From Corynebacterium stercoris (GTDB lineage: Bacteria > Actinomycetota > Actinomycetes > Mycobacteriales > Mycobacteriaceae): a stretch of DNA of 64,000 bases. Below the pieces are notes generated by a model. The model was not told the DNA's origin. It ran no database searches and was given only the letters and a program-made list of their open reading frames with translations. Of the stretch, positions 9,245-19,080 are shown piece after piece. Numbering within the stretch: position 1 is the stretch's first letter; every line of letters starts with the position of its first letter. The translations under genes were made by a program, and so were the position numbers. The stretch spans positions 61,781 through 125,780 of the forward strand of contig NZ_JAMFTQ010000006.1 of NCBI RefSeq assembly GCF_024160105.1. Reading direction: 5' to 3'.

Positions 9245-10572
9245 TATCGCAGAAGTCCTTCGTAGTTGGATTGCAGGAGTTGGGATTCAATTTGCTTGAC
9301 CGTGGTCAGAGCCACGGAGACCATAATGAGGATCGCAGTACCGCCGAACGCGCTCATGCCCGCGTTGCCGGAGCCGGTGAGACCCGCGTCCATCGCGATG
9401 TTCGGCAGGACGGCGATGGCGGCGAGGTAGATGGAGCCGACGAACAACAGGCGGTTCATGACGAAGCCGAGGTATTCGGCCGTCGCGCGGCCCGGGCGGA
9501 TGCCGGGGATGAAACCGCCGTACTTCTTCATGTTGTCCGCCTGCTCGACCGGGTCGTACTGGATGGACACGTAGAAGTAGGAGAAGAAGATGATCAGCGC
9601 GACGTAGGTCAGGATGTACTGCCACGAACCCGGGTTCTGCAGCCACGCCATCACGTGGTTCATCCACCAGTTATCCGGCGGGGTCGGGTTGTTCATGGTC
9701 ACGATCTGGGTAATCAGCACCGGCACGTACATCAGGGACGACGCGAAGATCACCGGGATAACGCCGGCCTGGTTGACCTTGAGCGGCAAGTAGGTGGAGG
9801 ACCCGCCGTACTGACGGCGACCGACCATGCGCTTGGCGTACTGCACCGGGATGCGGCGCTGACCCTGCTCGATGAAGATGATGCCGACGACGAGGACGAT
9901 CACGGCTGCGAGCACGAGGAAGAAGGTGACCGGGCCAGAGTTGTTCCAGATGAACACGCCCTCCTGCGGGATGCGCGTCGCAATACCCGCGAAGATGAGC
10001 AGCGACATGCCGTTGCCCACGCCCTTCTCGGTGATGATCTCGCCGAGCCACATGATGAGCACCGCACCGGAGGTCATCACAATGATCATCATCAGCAGGG
10101 TCCACACATTGCGGTCCTCGACCAGCACCGGGACGCCGCTGCCGAGCAGCTGCTCGCGGTCCGCCAGGGCGACGATGCCGGCCGACTGCAGGAGCGCCAG
10201 GGCGACGGTGAGATAACGCGTGTACTGCGTCATCTTCGACTGGCCCGCCTGGCCCTCCTTCTTCAGCTCCTCGAACTTCGGAATCACCACGGTGAGGAGC
10301 TGCACGATAATCGACGCCGTGATGTACGGCATGATGCCGATGGCGAAGATCGAGAGCTGCAGCAGCGCGCCGCCGGAGAACAGGCCGATGATCGAGAACA
10401 TCGTCGCCTGGTCGCCCTGCGAGATGTCTTGCAGACGCTGGTTGATCAGCGCGTAGTCCACGCCGGGCGTGGGAATCTGCGCACCGACGCGGTACAGAAT
10501 CATGAGTGCAAGGGTGATCAGGACCTTCTTGCGGAGATCAGGATCCTTAAACACCTGAGCAATTGCGGACAC
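9244..10572 (-). CDS. secY: Preprotein translocase channel subunit SecY
   Basis: SecY is the protein-conducting channel of the Sec translocon. The 442-residue product shows about ten membrane segments and conserved SecY stretches such as [11 protein letters not shown]. Start is GTG 10572 with AGGAGG four bases upstream. It heads the secY-adk-map operon; the 257-base space before it contains the rplO terminator and presumably the secY promoter, for which I see only a weak TAGGGT box near 10696-10701. Confidence 0.97.
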   Translation of the reverse strand: MSAIAQVFKDPDLRKKVLITLALMILYRVGAQIPTPGVDYALINQRLQDISQGDQATMFSIIGLFSGGALLQLSIFAIGIMPYITASIIVQLLTVVIPKFEELKKEGQAGQSKMTQYTRYLTVALALLQSAGIVALADREQLLGSGVPVLVEDRNVWTLLMMIIVMTSGAVLIMWLGEIITEKGVGNGMSLLIFAGIATRIPQEGVFIWNNSGPVTFFLVLAAVIVLVVGIIFIEQGQRRIPVQYAKRMVGRRQYGGSSTYLPLKVNQAGVIPVIFASSLMYVPVLITQIVTMNNPTPPDNWWMNHVMAWLQNPGSWQYILTYVALIIFFSYFYVSIQYDPVEQADNMKKYGGFIPGIRPGRATAEYLGFVMNRLLFVGSIYLAAIAVLPNIAMDAGLTGSGNAGMSAFGGTAILIMVSVALTTVKQIESQLLQSNYEGLLR

Positions 10573-10772
10573 AAAGCCTCCTGGCCCCCGGCCCAGCGGG
10601 CGGGCGGGAGATATGCGGACAGTTCGACGCCTCGGCCGGGCATTGAGCCTGCACTAGGGCACGCTAAAGCCGTCTCGGCCATCGTAGACCCCACTACCCT
10701 AGCAGCCCGTCTTTATGAAACGGTATTCGCTCACCGCAGGCGAACCTTGCGCCCCGACCCCGGAAATGCGCG

Positions 10773-10816
10773 AACCCCCGCCCGCCCCGGATGAACGTCC
10801 AGGGTGAGCGGGGGTT
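10773..10816. terminator. Hairpin between rplO and secY
   Basis: AACCCCCGC (10773-10781) pairs perfectly with GCGGGGGTT (10808-10816), with further GC pairing inside. No T-run follows on the minus strand, so it may terminate weakly or protect the 3' end of the rplO mRNA. Confidence 0.6.
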
Positions 10817-10829
10817 GACTGCGTGTGCT

Positions 10830-11456
10830 CTATGCCTCGGTGGTGTCCTCGACAGCAGCGTCATCGGTGTCGACGACGGTGGAGCCGCCCTGCAGCGGGT
10901 CGGTCTCCAGCACGCCGCGGGCACCCTCGGCGGCCTCAGCGGCCGGGGTTGCCTCGCCTGCGGCGGATGCGACCGGGCCGTCGACGTTCTTTGCCGCACG
11001 TGCGGAGAACGCCTCGGTGGTCGCGGAGCCACCAGCAGCCTCGATCTTCTCTACTGCGGACTTGGAGAACTTGGTGGCGGTGACGTTGAGCTTGACGTCA
11101 ATGTCGCCGTTGCCCAGCACCTTCACCGGCTCCTTGGCGCGGACGAGGCCCGCGGCAACGATGTCGGCGATGGCGATGGTGCCACCCTCCGGGAACGCCT
11201 CGGCCAGGTCGGCAACGTTGACCACCTGGTACTCGATGCGGTTCGGGTTCTTGAAGCCCTTCAGCTTCGGCAGACGCATGTGCAGCGGCATCTGGCCACC
11301 CTCGAAAGCAGCGGAAACCTGCTTGCGAGCCTTGGTGCCCTTGGTACCGCGGCCTGCGGTCTTGCCCTTGGAGGCTTCACCTCGACCAACGCGGGTCTTG
11401 GCCTTGTTAGAGCCCTCAGCCGGGCGGAGGTCGTGGAGCTTGATGATGTCAGCCAT
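10830..11456 (-). CDS. rplO: 50S ribosomal protein L15 with acidic tail
   Basis: L15 is a late-assembly 50S protein. Residues 1 to about 148 match the family (glycine-rich loop region near residues 23-40). The remaining 60 residues are an Ala/Glu/Asp-rich low-complexity tail, making the protein 208 residues instead of about 145-150. L17 (rplQ) in this window has a similar tail. It ends the rpsH-rplO operon. Confidence 0.96.
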   Translation of the reverse strand: MADIIKLHDLRPAEGSNKAKTRVGRGEASKGKTAGRGTKGTKARKQVSAAFEGGQMPLHMRLPKLKGFKNPNRIEYQVVNVADLAEAFPEGGTIAIADIVAAGLVRAKEPVKVLGNGDIDVKLNVTATKFSKSAVEKIEAAGGSATTEAFSARAAKNVDGPVASAAGEATPAAEAAEGARGVLETDPLQGGSTVVDTDDAAVEDTTEA

Positions 11457-11463
11457 GTGCTAT

Positions 11464-11652
11464 CTACTCCTCTCCAGCAACTTCTTCGACGGTGACCAGG
11501 TGGCGCACCTTCAGGATCTGGCCGCGGGTTGCGGCGTTGTCCTGCTTAATAACGGACTGGCCGATCTTGCGCAGGCCCAGAGCCTCCAGGTTTGCGCGGG
11601 TAACCGGCTTCTCGCCCACCTTGCCGTGGTGCAGCGTAATCTTCAGTGCCAT
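11464..11652 (-). CDS. rpmD: 50S ribosomal protein L30
   Basis: This small 50S protein of 62 residues (start MALKITLHHGKVG) has the L30 core with the ending VRHLVTVEEVAGEE. ATG 11652 was chosen over longer in-frame starts because those overlap rpsE and the family begins here. It lies between rpsE (5 bases upstream) and rplO (7 bases downstream) in one operon. Confidence 0.96.
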   Translation of the reverse strand: MALKITLHHGKVGEKPVTRANLEALGLRKIGQSVIKQDNAATRGQILKVRHLVTVEEVAGEE

Positions 11653-11657
11653 TGTGC

Positions 11658-12299
11658 TTACGCCTCCTGACCTGCGCGTGCGCGCAGCATGCGAGCCGGA
11701 GCGACATCCTCGACAGCCTTGCCGCGCTTCGCTGCGACCTCTTCGGGGCGCACGAGCTGCTTCAGGGCGGCGACGGTCGCCTGGACCACGTTGAGAGCGT
11801 TGTCGGAGCCGAGGGACTTGGCCAGGATGTCCTGGACACCCGCGCACTCCAGCACCGGGCGGACAGCGCCGCCGGCGATGACACCGGTACCCGGAGCAGC
11901 CGGACGCAGCATCACGATGCCGGCAGCGGCCTCAGCCTGCACCGGGTGCGGGATGGTGCCGCCGATCATCGGGACGCGGAAGAAGTTCTTGCGAGCCTCC
12001 TCGGCACCCTTCTGAATTGCAGCCGGGACTTCCTTCGCCTTGCCGTAGCCGACGCCGACCATACCCTGGCCGTCGCCCACAACAACGAGCGCGGTGAAGG
12101 ACATGTTGCGGCCGCCCTTGACGGTCTTGGCAACACGGTTGATGGTCACAACGCGCTCGATGTACTTATCGCGCTCGTCGTTCTGGTTGCGGCGGTCGTC
12201 GCGGTCGCGGCGGTTGCCGCGTCCACCGCGCTCGCCGCGGTTGTTGTTGTTCTCGTTGTCGGCGGAGCGTCCGCCGTCACGCCGTTCACGTTCGGCCAT
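11658..12299 (-). CDS. rpsE: 30S ribosomal protein S5 with N-terminal extension
   Basis: S5 lines the mRNA entry channel and affects decoding accuracy. The conserved double-stranded-RNA-binding and S5 domains start near residue 44 ([19 protein letters not shown]). The first 43 residues are an Arg/Asp/Asn-rich low-complexity extension, probably disordered. Such N-terminal extensions occur in other actinobacteria. It lies between rplR and rpmD. Confidence 0.97.
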   Translation of the reverse strand: MAERERRDGGRSADNENNNNRGERGGRGNRRDRDDRRNQNDERDKYIERVVTINRVAKTVKGGRNMSFTALVVVGDGQGMVGVGYGKAKEVPAAIQKGAEEARKNFFRVPMIGGTIPHPVQAEAAAGIVMLRPAAPGTGVIAGGAVRPVLECAGVQDILAKSLGSDNALNVVQATVAALKQLVRPEEVAAKRGKAVEDVAPARMLRARAGQEA

Positions 12300-12339
12300 T
12301 ACGCGATCCTTCCGTTGATGGTGATGTTTGCGGTGATCA

Positions 12340-12744
12340 TTAGAACTTCAGACCACCTTCACGAGCTGCGTCTGCCAGGGCCGCAACACGGCCGTGGTAC
12401 TTGTAACCGGCGCGGTCGAAGACAACGGCCTCGATGCCGGCGTCCTTGGCGCGCTGCGCAACAAGAGCGCCAACCTTGGCGGACTTGTCCTTCTTGTCGC
12501 CTTCCAGGTTGCGGATCTCCGGCTCCATGGAGGAAGCGGACACCAGCGTGTGGCCAGCCAGGTCGTCGATGACCTGGACGTGGATGTGGCGAGAAGAGCG
12601 GTGCACAACGAGACGCGGGGTCTCCGGGGTGCCACGCAGGGTCTTGCGGATGCGGTAGTGGCGGCGTGCGCGGGCCTCGCGGCGGCGGGACGAGATGTCC
12701 TTGCCCACCGGGGTGCGCTTGGTGTTCTCTGCGGTGTTGCTCAT
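12340..12744 (-). CDS. rplR: 50S ribosomal protein L18
   Basis: L18 mediates 5S rRNA attachment in the central protuberance. The 134-residue protein has the conserved [13 protein letters not shown] and [23 protein letters not shown] regions. It follows rplF by 2 bases and precedes rpsE. Confidence 0.97.
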   Translation of the reverse strand: MSNTAENTKRTPVGKDISSRRREARARRHYRIRKTLRGTPETPRLVVHRSSRHIHVQVIDDLAGHTLVSASSMEPEIRNLEGDKKDKSAKVGALVAQRAKDAGIEAVVFDRAGYKYHGRVAALADAAREGGLKF

Positions 12745-12746
12745 GA

Positions 12747-13283
12747 TTACTTACCCGTCTTTCCGACCTTGCGGCGGACCTGCTCACCCTCGTAGCGGAT
12801 GCCCTTACCCTTGTACGGGTCATCCTTGCGGAGGCGGCGGATGTTCGCTGCGATCTGGCCAACCTGCTGCTTGTCAATGCCCTCGATCGAGAACTTGGTG
12901 TTGCCGTCGACGGCGAACGTGATGCCCTCAGGGGCCTCGATCAGGATCGGGTGCGAGTAGCCGAGGGAGAACTCGAGGTCCTTGCCCTTCTGCTGCACAC
13001 GGTAACCAACACCGAAGATTTCCATGTTGATCTTGTAGCCCTCGGTCACGCCGACAACAAGGTTGCTGATCAGCGAGCGGGACAGGCCGTGCAGAGCGCG
13101 GTTCTGGCGGTGGTCGTCCGGACGGGACACCACGATTTCGTTATCCTCAACGGAAGCGGTGATCGGGGTGGGCAGGTCGAGGGACAGGGTGCCCTTCGGG
13201 CCCTTCACCTCGACGTGCTGGCCGTCAATCTTGGTCTCCACGTTGTTCGGGATTGCAATAGGTGCTTTACCTACACGCGACAT
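12747..13283 (-). CDS. rplF: 50S ribosomal protein L6
   Basis: L6 sits near the sarcin-ricin loop and factor-binding site. The 178-residue protein has two L6 domains and the conserved C-terminal [25 protein letters not shown] ending. It starts 17 bases after the rpsH stop. Confidence 0.98.
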   Translation of the reverse strand: MSRVGKAPIAIPNNVETKIDGQHVEVKGPKGTLSLDLPTPITASVEDNEIVVSRPDDHRQNRALHGLSRSLISNLVVGVTEGYKINMEIFGVGYRVQQKGKDLEFSLGYSHPILIEAPEGITFAVDGNTKFSIEGIDKQQVGQIAANIRRLRKDDPYKGKGIRYEGEQVRRKVGKTGK

Positions 13284-13300
13284 GTCTTTACAACCTCCCC

Positions 13301-13699
13301 TTACCAGACGTAAGCGAGGACTTCCCCGCCTACGCCCTTCTCCTGAGCCTGGCGGTCAGTCAGCAGGCCGTGAGACGTGGAGATGATTGCCACGCCCAGG
13401 CCGCCGAGAACCTGAGGCAGGTCGGTGGACTTGGCGTACACGCGCAGGCCCGGCTTGGACACGCGGCGCAGACCAGCGATGGAAGCCTCGCGGGTCGGGC
13501 CGTACTTGAGGTCCAGGGTCAGCGTCTTGCCGACCTTGTCGTCCTCAACCTTGTAGTCGTTGATGTAGCCCTCCTGCTTCAAGATCTCGGCGATGTTGGC
13601 CTTGATCTTGGAGGAAGGCATGGTCACGCTGTCGTGCTGTGCGTTACTTGCGTTACGCACGCGGGACAGCATGTCCGCGATCGGATCAGTCATGGTCAT
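13301..13699 (-). CDS. rpsH: 30S ribosomal protein S8
   Basis: S8 binds the central domain of 16S rRNA. The 132-residue form starts [16 protein letters not shown], the N-terminus usual for corynebacteria; a longer in-frame start at 13756 is not supported. It heads the operon rpsH-rplF-rplR-rpsE-rpmD-rplO. S14 (rpsN), which often lies between rplE and rpsH, is absent; instead a 4-kb accessory cassette separates rpsH from rplE. Confidence 0.97.
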   Translation of the reverse strand: MTMTDPIADMLSRVRNASNAQHDSVTMPSSKIKANIAEILKQEGYINDYKVEDDKVGKTLTLDLKYGPTREASIAGLRRVSKPGLRVYAKSTDLPQVLGGLGVAIISTSHGLLTDRQAQEKGVGGEVLAYVW

Positions 13700-14022
13700 A
13701 ACGAGTGACCGTTTCCCTTTCTCGTTGCGGTTCCCATTTACCCACCTGACCAGCACGTGCGGGGCACTGCATGGTCGCGTTCTCCGTGTGATCTGTCGGG
13801 GGCTACTTCACGCTCCCCACGCTCAATAACGTGGGGCGCTCGCCGCCTCCCTTGCACGCGGTCCGCATTTCGGCGGGGGGCCTGCAACAAAGTTGGTGTT
13901 CTTACGTACTCATCGGAACGGGCGCGCCAAGCACGCGGCGCGCAAGTCCGACGGTCCAAGTTACCTCCCCCGCCTGCTCAGAAGCAAATTGCTTGCCGAC
14001 GGCAGCGTTCCCCGCCCGTTCC
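13700..14022 (-). promoter_or_regulatory. Leader region of the rpsH operon, with two hairpins
   Basis: This 323-base gap has no credible gene. It holds a hairpin CCCCACG-N8-CGTGGGG (13815-13836) and, at its border with the DUF2786 stop, CCCGTTC-N4-GAACGGG (14015-14032). Neither is followed by a T-run on the minus strand. They may be an end signal for the upstream gene and a leader structure of the ribosomal operon. No convincing -35/-10 pair was found. Confidence 0.45.
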
Positions 14023-14742
14023 TCAGAACGGGAGGGCAGGTCGTGCCTTCACGCGCGTCTGGCCGAGATCGGTCATGTCGCCCGCGCGCTGGCCGTCGAA
14101 AAATGCGTCTACATCGAATCTGCGGTGGCTGCTGCCGCCGGTGCCAATGTTCAGGCCCCATTCGGCAGCGAGGGTGTCACGGAACTCCTCGGCCGCCAAA
14201 CGATCGTCGATAAGCGCGAGTGCGTACCCGCCGTCGCTGGCTGCGACCGTGTCCTCCGCGGCTGCGAGCCGGGACCCGATCTTGGAGGAGAAACCCGCCA
14301 TGAACGAGCGGCGCATCACCACGACGGATTCGGCGAAGCTCGCGGCGCGGAGCCGACGCGCGCCGAGGATCATCACCGGCGCGAGGAGGGAGTACAGCAT
14401 GTCGACGCGCTCCATGTGGCGTCGCAGGCCAAACACCGTGGCGTTTTCGGCACGCGTGGAGTTGTAGACAGGTTGGTAATAGCCGGTGCAGTGCAGCGCG
14501 TCGGCGATCGCAAGCAGCAGCCTCGCCTGCATGTCCGTGTAGGCGCCGCTAAATGGGTAGGTCTTGTACACCACCTCGTCGCCATCGTCCGGTTGGGCGA
14601 GGTCTCGTTCGTCGAAGCCGTACGTTGCCATGAGGGCGAACGCTTTGGCGTAAAAGGAGTCCCCCTCCGGGGAACCCTCCTGATCCGCCGCCTGGTTCAG
14701 CAGCTTCTGCACCTTCTCCTTGATTTTGTCGATGTCCCGCAT
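14023..14742 (-). CDS. DUF2786 domain protein
   Basis: The 239-residue product opens with the DUF2786 helix pattern (IDKIKEKVQKLLNQA, then FALMATYGFDERDL), a small N-terminal domain found in actinobacterial and phage-related proteins of unknown function. The rest is alpha-helical and unrecognised. ATG 14742 was preferred because AAAGGA lies 9-10 bases upstream; an in-frame ATG at 14769 has none. It is divergent from the DUF6457-fdhD unit. Its stop codon lies inside a short hairpin. Confidence 0.8.
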   Translation of the reverse strand: MRDIDKIKEKVQKLLNQAADQEGSPEGDSFYAKAFALMATYGFDERDLAQPDDGDEVVYKTYPFSGAYTDMQARLLLAIADALHCTGYYQPVYNSTRAENATVFGLRRHMERVDMLYSLLAPVMILGARRLRAASFAESVVVMRRSFMAGFSSKIGSRLAAAEDTVAASDGGYALALIDDRLAAEEFRDTLAAEWGLNIGTGGSSHRRFDVDAFFDGQRAGDMTDLGQTRVKARPALPF

Positions 14743-14944
14743 CGCAGCAGTTCCTTTCGGTTGTTTCATTTTCTGGTGCCTCTGTTATAGCCCGGGTTGT
14801 GCTGTTTGCCGACCTCGCCAAGGCCCCACCCTGTGGAAATCCGGTTTCCAAACCTGTGGATAGTGCGCGTTTTCCGACGTTATGGTGAAAACATGGGCAA
14901 CACTGATCGGTGCCGGGCTCGCGCTGACAGTGCGCTCCTCGCGC

Positions 14945-14950
14945 TAGTGT
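14945..14950 (+). promoter_or_regulatory. -10 box for leaderless DUF6457-fdhD unit
   Basis: TAGTGT ends 7 bases before ATG 14958, and CTGACA lies 15 bases further upstream as a possible -35 box. Confidence 0.55.
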
Positions 14951-14957
14951 TGGGGCC

Positions 14958-15254
14958 ATGGCTGACTCCCTCACCTCCACCCACGAATGGCTCGATACCG
15001 TCGCCGAGGATCTCGGCGCGGACCCGGCCCTGGTCCGCGAGCTCGTCGGGGACATCCTCGACATGACCGCTGCTGTCGCCCACAACGGTCCCTCCCGCCC
15101 GGCTGCGCCGACCACCGCGTTCGTGGTGGGGCTCGCCGCAGGCCAGCGCTTCGGCGCGCTTGGTGGCAGCGCCGACGAGGTCCGCACCATGATTGCGCAG
15201 GTGGAGCAGCTGCTCACCACCTACCAGCCGGCGGAGGAGCAGGACGCGGAGTGA
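14958..15254 (+). CDS. DUF6457 small protein upstream of fdhD
   Basis: The 98-residue predicted soluble protein fits the DUF6457 family, which in actinobacteria is found beside molybdenum-cofactor and formate dehydrogenase genes. Its biochemical role is unknown. The stop codon overlaps the fdhD GTG by four bases, so the two are translationally coupled and DUF6457 likely acts with FdhD in formate dehydrogenase maturation (inference from context). Confidence 0.8.
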   Translation: MADSLTSTHEWLDTVAEDLGADPALVRELVGDILDMTAAVAHNGPSRPAAPTTAFVVGLAAGQRFGALGGSADEVRTMIAQVEQLLTTYQPAEEQDAE

Positions 15255-16087
15255 GCCGCATCAACCGCCGCTTCGCAGTCACCAAAGTCACCCGCGGCGA
15301 GGGAGCCAACGCCGGCAAAATCCTCACCGATACCCGCGCGGACATCGTCACCGTCGAGGAGCCGCTGGAAATCCGCGCCGGCGGCACCACGCTGACCACC
15401 ACCATGCGCACGCCGGGGCACGACATCGAGCTCGCCCACGGGTGGCTCTACGCCGAGGGCCTCATCTCCACCGTCGATGACGTGACCACCGCCCGCTACT
15501 GCGCCGGCTCACAGAACCCCGAAGGCACGAACACCTACAACCTGCTGGACATCGACCTGGCCACGTCAGCCAAGCCTGTCACGCCGGACTTCATCAGGTT
15601 GACGCCCACCACCAGCGCGTGCGGGGTGTGCGGCACCCAATCCATCAGTGAGCTCCTGCACAAGGTGCCCGCCGCGATCTCCCCCATCGCCCTGGACCCC
15701 GAGCTGGTCATGTCGCTGCCGGAGCGCCTCGCCGCCGAGCAGCAGCAGTTCCGCAAAACCGGCGGCATCCACGCCGCGGGCGCATTCGACCTCGACGGCA
15801 ACCCGATCGTCGTCCGCGAGGACATCGGCCGGCACAACGCCGCCGACAAGGTCATCGGGCATTTGCTTCTCGACGGTCGCTTGCCCGCCACCGACATGAT
15901 TTTGGTGATGAGCTCCCGCGCCTCCTTTGAGCTCGTGCAAAAAGCGGCGATGGCAGGTTTCCCGGCGCTGGTAGCGGTGTCGGCCGCGTCGTCGCTCGCA
16001 GTCGAGCTTGCACGCGAGGCCGGGATGGCGTTAGCCGGGTTCACCAGGGCAGATAGGTTCAACCTCTACGCGGGAGAGTTGATCTAG
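15251..16087 (+). CDS. fdhD: Formate dehydrogenase accessory sulfurtransferase FdhD
   Basis: FdhD transfers sulfur from a cysteine desulfurase to the molybdenum cofactor of formate dehydrogenase. The 278-residue product has the conserved CGVCG motif with Cys124 and Cys127 and the C-terminal domain with REDIGRHNAADKVIG. Start GTG 15251 overlaps the DUF6457 stop (GTGA). No formate dehydrogenase structural gene is in the window; the target enzyme must be encoded elsewhere. Two formate/nitrite transporters lie nearby. Confidence 0.95.
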   Translation: MSRINRRFAVTKVTRGEGANAGKILTDTRADIVTVEEPLEIRAGGTTLTTTMRTPGHDIELAHGWLYAEGLISTVDDVTTARYCAGSQNPEGTNTYNLLDIDLATSAKPVTPDFIRLTPTTSACGVCGTQSISELLHKVPAAISPIALDPELVMSLPERLAAEQQQFRKTGGIHAAGAFDLDGNPIVVREDIGRHNAADKVIGHLLLDGRLPATDMILVMSSRASFELVQKAAMAGFPALVAVSAASSLAVELAREAGMALAGFTRADRFNLYAGELI

Positions 16088-16100
16088 CTACCGTTGGGGT

Positions 16101-16589
16101 ATGACTACTCGAGAGCTGAACCAGGATTTCCAAGCCCCATTCTTCCCGGCCGTCAAGTACCTCTCCCAGAACGTTGACCCGGAGACCTCCGAGCTCGTGT
16201 GCCTGCGCGCCTCCGCGCTGAACGGCTGCCCAGTCTGCACCACCACCCACCGCCGCAACTCCCGCCAGATTGGCTTCACCGAAGAGAAGATCGTGGCTGT
16301 GGAGAACTGGCCGGAGCACAAGGATGAGTTCTCCGACAAGGAGCTCGCTGTGCTCGAGTTCACCGATGCGGTGACCAAGCTGCCCGAGCACGAGCACTCC
16401 GTTTCCGACGAGCTGTGGTCCCGCCTTGTGGAGCACTACGGCGAGGACGGCACCCGCAGCATTCTTGTGGGCATCAACTCCATCAACGTGTTCAACCGTT
16501 TCGGTATCGCAGCCCAAATGGACAACACCGCTGTCGAGGGTGCGAACGACTTCGACAAGGACCTCAGCAACTGGCCGGCGAAGGCGTAA
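16101..16589 (+). CDS. AhpD-like / carboxymuconolactone decarboxylase family protein
   Basis: The 162-residue protein carries the AhpD-type redox motif Cys43-x-x-Cys46-x-x-x-His50 (CPVCTTTH). Proteins of this family act as alkylhydroperoxide reductase partners or decarboxylases; the CxxCxxxH motif favours peroxidase activity, but the substrate cannot be told. ATG 16101 lacks a ribosome-binding site and has TACCGT 6 bases upstream, so it is probably leaderless. It starts 13 bases after fdhD and is convergent with the transporter gene. Confidence 0.85.
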   Translation: MTTRELNQDFQAPFFPAVKYLSQNVDPETSELVCLRASALNGCPVCTTTHRRNSRQIGFTEEKIVAVENWPEHKDEFSDKELAVLEFTDAVTKLPEHEHSVSDELWSRLVEHYGEDGTRSILVGINSINVFNRFGIAAQMDNTAVEGANDFDKDLSNWPAKA

Positions 16590-16618
16590 CCGCAATCTGG
16601 CCGTAGCGGCGCGATGCG

Positions 16619-17401
16619 CTAGTCGGTGTAAACCGTCTGGGTCTTGTTCAGCCAGGCGTAGACGGCGCCGATGCCGAGGCCGCCGCCAATGAAGTTGCCG
16701 ATCAGCACCATCGTCCAGTTCAGGGCCACGGCGCCGACGGTGAAGTTGTCCGGCAGCGGGTCGGCGAACATGGTGATGGTCATGAGCGAGAAGTTCGCGA
16801 TGATGTGCTCGAGGCCCAGACCGACGAAGATCGCGATGATCGGCACGATGGCGACGAACTTGGAGATGACTTCCTTAGCTTGCAGGCCCATCAGGATAGC
16901 CATGTTGACCACGAAGTTCGCGAGCACAGCCTCGATGAACGCGCCCCAGGCGGACTTGTTCAGCTTGCCCTCGCTGAGGGTGGCAATGAGGTGGGTGTTG
17001 TCCATCGAACCGAGCTTGGCGGACTGGCTCAGGATCGCGGCGACGATGAACGCACCCACGAGGTTGAAGATGGTGGCGGCGATGAAGAACCAGATGGTCT
17101 TGCCCCAGCTCAGGTTGCCCTTGGCGGACGCCCAGGAGCCGAACATCATGTCGCCGGTGGCAAGCTCGGTGTTCAGCACCACGATGGCGAAGAGGCCGAA
17201 TCCGAAGAGCAGCGCAAAGACAACGGCACCGAGGCCTTTGGCGTGCTGCTCCACAGCGTTGCCGGCGACACCGGCGAACGCGGTGGCCACGGTCAGGTAG
17301 ATGCCCGCGAGGATTGCGCGGACTGCGAAGCGACCGAAGTCGTTTTCAAGAAGGTCGACCTTTTTGGCGGCGGCCTTATCTAGGGTTTCTGCGAGTGACA
17401 T
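16619..17401 (-). CDS. Formate/nitrite transporter family protein (FNT copy 1)
   Basis: FNT proteins are pentameric channels or proton symporters for formate, nitrite or hydrosulfide. The 260-residue product has about six membrane segments and family stretches such as NTELATGDMMFG and EAVLANFVVNMA. Closeness to fdhD points to formate. A homologue lies on the other side of rplN-rplX-rplE (19094-19885); the two share the N-terminal pattern and several central motifs but differ widely elsewhere. It is transcribed toward the AhpD-like gene. Confidence 0.92.
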   Translation of the reverse strand: MSLAETLDKAAAKKVDLLENDFGRFAVRAILAGIYLTVATAFAGVAGNAVEQHAKGLGAVVFALLFGFGLFAIVVLNTELATGDMMFGSWASAKGNLSWGKTIWFFIAATIFNLVGAFIVAAILSQSAKLGSMDNTHLIATLSEGKLNKSAWGAFIEAVLANFVVNMAILMGLQAKEVISKFVAIVPIIAIFVGLGLEHIIANFSLMTITMFADPLPDNFTVGAVALNWTMVLIGNFIGGGLGIGAVYAWLNKTQTVYTD

Positions 17402-17486
17402 TGCAGTGTGCTTTCTTCAAACAGGTGCCGATAGTGCGCGGGAAACGTTATCAGACATTGGGCAGAAAACACTGCCGTCGGAAAGC

Positions 17487-17509
17487 AAAAGCCCCTCCGA
17501 AGAGGGGCT
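17487..17509 (-). terminator. Intrinsic terminator of rplN-rplX-rplE
   Basis: AGCCCCTC-TTCG-GAGGGGCT on the minus strand: an 8-bp stem with a stable UUCG loop followed by TTTGCTTT. It lies 24 bases after the rplE stop. Confidence 0.92.
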
Positions 17510-17532
17510 GAAAGCTAACGGATGCGTAAGGC

Positions 17533-18126
17533 TTATGCCTGCTGCATCTTGCCGTCCTTGTCCGCGAACGGGAAGCCGAGGTGGCGCAGGAGTGCACGGC
17601 CCTCGTCGTCGTTCGTGGCAGTGGTGACAACGGTGATGTCCATGCCGCGGACGCGATCGATCTTGTCGATGTCGATCTCGTAGAACATGGTCTGCTCGGA
17701 CAGGCCGAAGGTGTAGTTGCCGTTGCCGTCGAACTGCTTGTCGTTCAGGCCGCGGAAGTCGCGGATACGCGGCAGAGCAACGGTGAGCAGGCGGTCCAGG
17801 AACTCCCACATGCGGTCGCCGCGCAGGGTCACCTTTGCGCCGATCGGCATGCCCTCGCGGAGCTTGAAGTTCGCGATGGACTTCTTCGCGCGACGCAGCT
17901 GCGGCTTCTGGCCGGTGATCGCGGTGAGGTCCTCGAGAGCGCCGTTGATCACCTTGGAGTCGCGGGCAGCGTCGCCCACACCCATGTTGACAACGATCTT
18001 GGTCACGCCCGGGATCTGCATGACGTTGTCGTAGCTGAACTCATCCTGCAGCTTGGTGCGGATTTCGTCCTGGTAGCGGGTCTTCAGGCGCGGGGTGTAC
18101 TGGGTCGAAGCGGTCGTCTCAGTCAT
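17533..18126 (-). CDS. rplE: 50S ribosomal protein L5
   Basis: L5 binds 5S rRNA and forms bridge B1b with S13. The 197-residue product has a short N-terminal extension before the conserved [11 protein letters not shown] start and all L5 regions including [16 protein letters not shown] sequence (here [13 protein letters not shown]). Last gene of rplN-rplX-rplE, followed by a terminator. Confidence 0.98.
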   Translation of the reverse strand: MTETTASTQYTPRLKTRYQDEIRTKLQDEFSYDNVMQIPGVTKIVVNMGVGDAARDSKVINGALEDLTAITGQKPQLRRAKKSIANFKLREGMPIGAKVTLRGDRMWEFLDRLLTVALPRIRDFRGLNDKQFDGNGNYTFGLSEQTMFYEIDIDKIDRVRGMDITVVTTATNDDEGRALLRHLGFPFADKDGKMQQA

Positions 18127-18128
18127 TG

Positions 18129-18443
18129 TTAGATGTCCTTCCCGTTCGACTTGGCCACGCGGACCTTCTTGCCGTCCTCGTCGAAGCGGTAGCCCACGCG
18201 GGTCGGCTTGCCGTCGGAGTCCAGGATCATCACGTTGGACACGTGGATCGGAGCCTCCTGGGTGACAATGCCGCCGGACTCGGCGCCACGCTCGTTGTAG
18301 GAGTTAGCGACGTGCTTCTTCACACGGTTCACACCCTCGACCAGGACCTTCTCGCGCTTCGGGTAAGCTTCGATGACCTTGCCCTGTGCGCCCTTGTCCT
18401 TACCAGCGATGACCTGGACCAGGTCGCCCTTCTTGATCTTCAT
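18129..18443 (-). CDS. rplX: 50S ribosomal protein L24
   Basis: L24 is an assembly initiator that binds the 5' end of 23S rRNA through a KOW motif ([20 protein letters not shown]). The 104-residue length is normal. It sits between rplN (3 bases) and rplE (2 bases). Confidence 0.98.
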   Translation of the reverse strand: MKIKKGDLVQVIAGKDKGAQGKVIEAYPKREKVLVEGVNRVKKHVANSYNERGAESGGIVTQEAPIHVSNVMILDSDGKPTRVGYRFDEDGKKVRVAKSNGKDI

Positions 18444-18446
18444 GGG

Positions 18447-18815
18447 TTAGATCACCTCCGGTGCGAGAGAAACGATCTTCATGAACTTCTTGTCGCGGAG
18501 CTCACGAGCGACGGGGCCGAAGATACGGGTGCCGCGCGGCTCGGTGTCGTTCTTGATCAGAACAGCGGCGTTCTCATCGAAAGCGATGTAGGAGCCGTCC
18601 GGACGACGGGTCTCCTTCTTGGCGCGCACGACGACGGCGCGCACAACCTCGCCCTCCTTGACGTTGCCGCCGGGGGCAGCTTCCTTCACGGTGGCGACAA
18701 TCGTGTCGCCGATGCCGGCGAAGCGTCGGACAGAGCCGCCGAGCACGCGAATGCACAGAATTTCGCGTGCACCCGTGTTGTCGGCGACCTTCAGACGCGA
18801 TTCTTGCTGAATCAC
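18447..18815 (-). CDS. rplN: 50S ribosomal protein L14
   Basis: L14 lies at the subunit interface. The 122-residue form starts at GTG 18815 (reading [15 protein letters not shown] after the start), the universal L14 N-terminus, with AGGAG 7 bases upstream; a longer frame from 18839 is unlikely. It is first in a three-gene operon that is physically separated from the rest of the S10/spc gene group on both sides. Confidence 0.97.
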   Translation of the reverse strand: MIQQESRLKVADNTGAREILCIRVLGGSVRRFAGIGDTIVATVKEAAPGGNVKEGEVVRAVVVRAKKETRRPDGSYIAFDENAAVLIKNDTEPRGTRIFGPVARELRDKKFMKIVSLAPEVI

Positions 18816-18898
18816 AGTTGGTCTCCTGACCTGGATCAATGTGCGCCAGATTTCCGTCCTGCGCGCACGTGGTCAATGTTTTCGGAGCCTTCCGCTTA

Positions 18899-18939
18899 TC
18901 GACGAACGGTTGAGAACTCTCTAGGTTCGTTCCCGTCGA
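18899..18939. repeat. Bulged inverted repeat upstream of rplN
   Basis: TCGACG plus AACG (18899-18908) can pair with CGTT and CGTCGA (18928-18939) with a two-base bulge. It lies 84 bases upstream of rplN in the 278-base space shared with the divergent transporter gene. Confidence 0.35.
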
Positions 18940-19080
18940 AGGGTCTCGGGTGTTTCACTCGGAAACGCGCGTCGCACCCGACCAGCGCAAGACAACTCAG
19001 GTATTGAACCACGACCTGCGTCAATTCCCCAAATCGATGGGCACACCGGGAGTCAGCGGGCGACGGGTTCTGGCTTCCAC

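Noticed and set aside
9271..10794. 507-residue open frame antisense to secY
   Set aside because: Arg/His/Asp-rich shadow; secY is certain on the other strand.
14987..16087. 366-residue version of FdhD
   Set aside because: The first 88 residues are an out-of-frame reading of the DUF6457 gene; GTG 15251 gives the family N-terminus.
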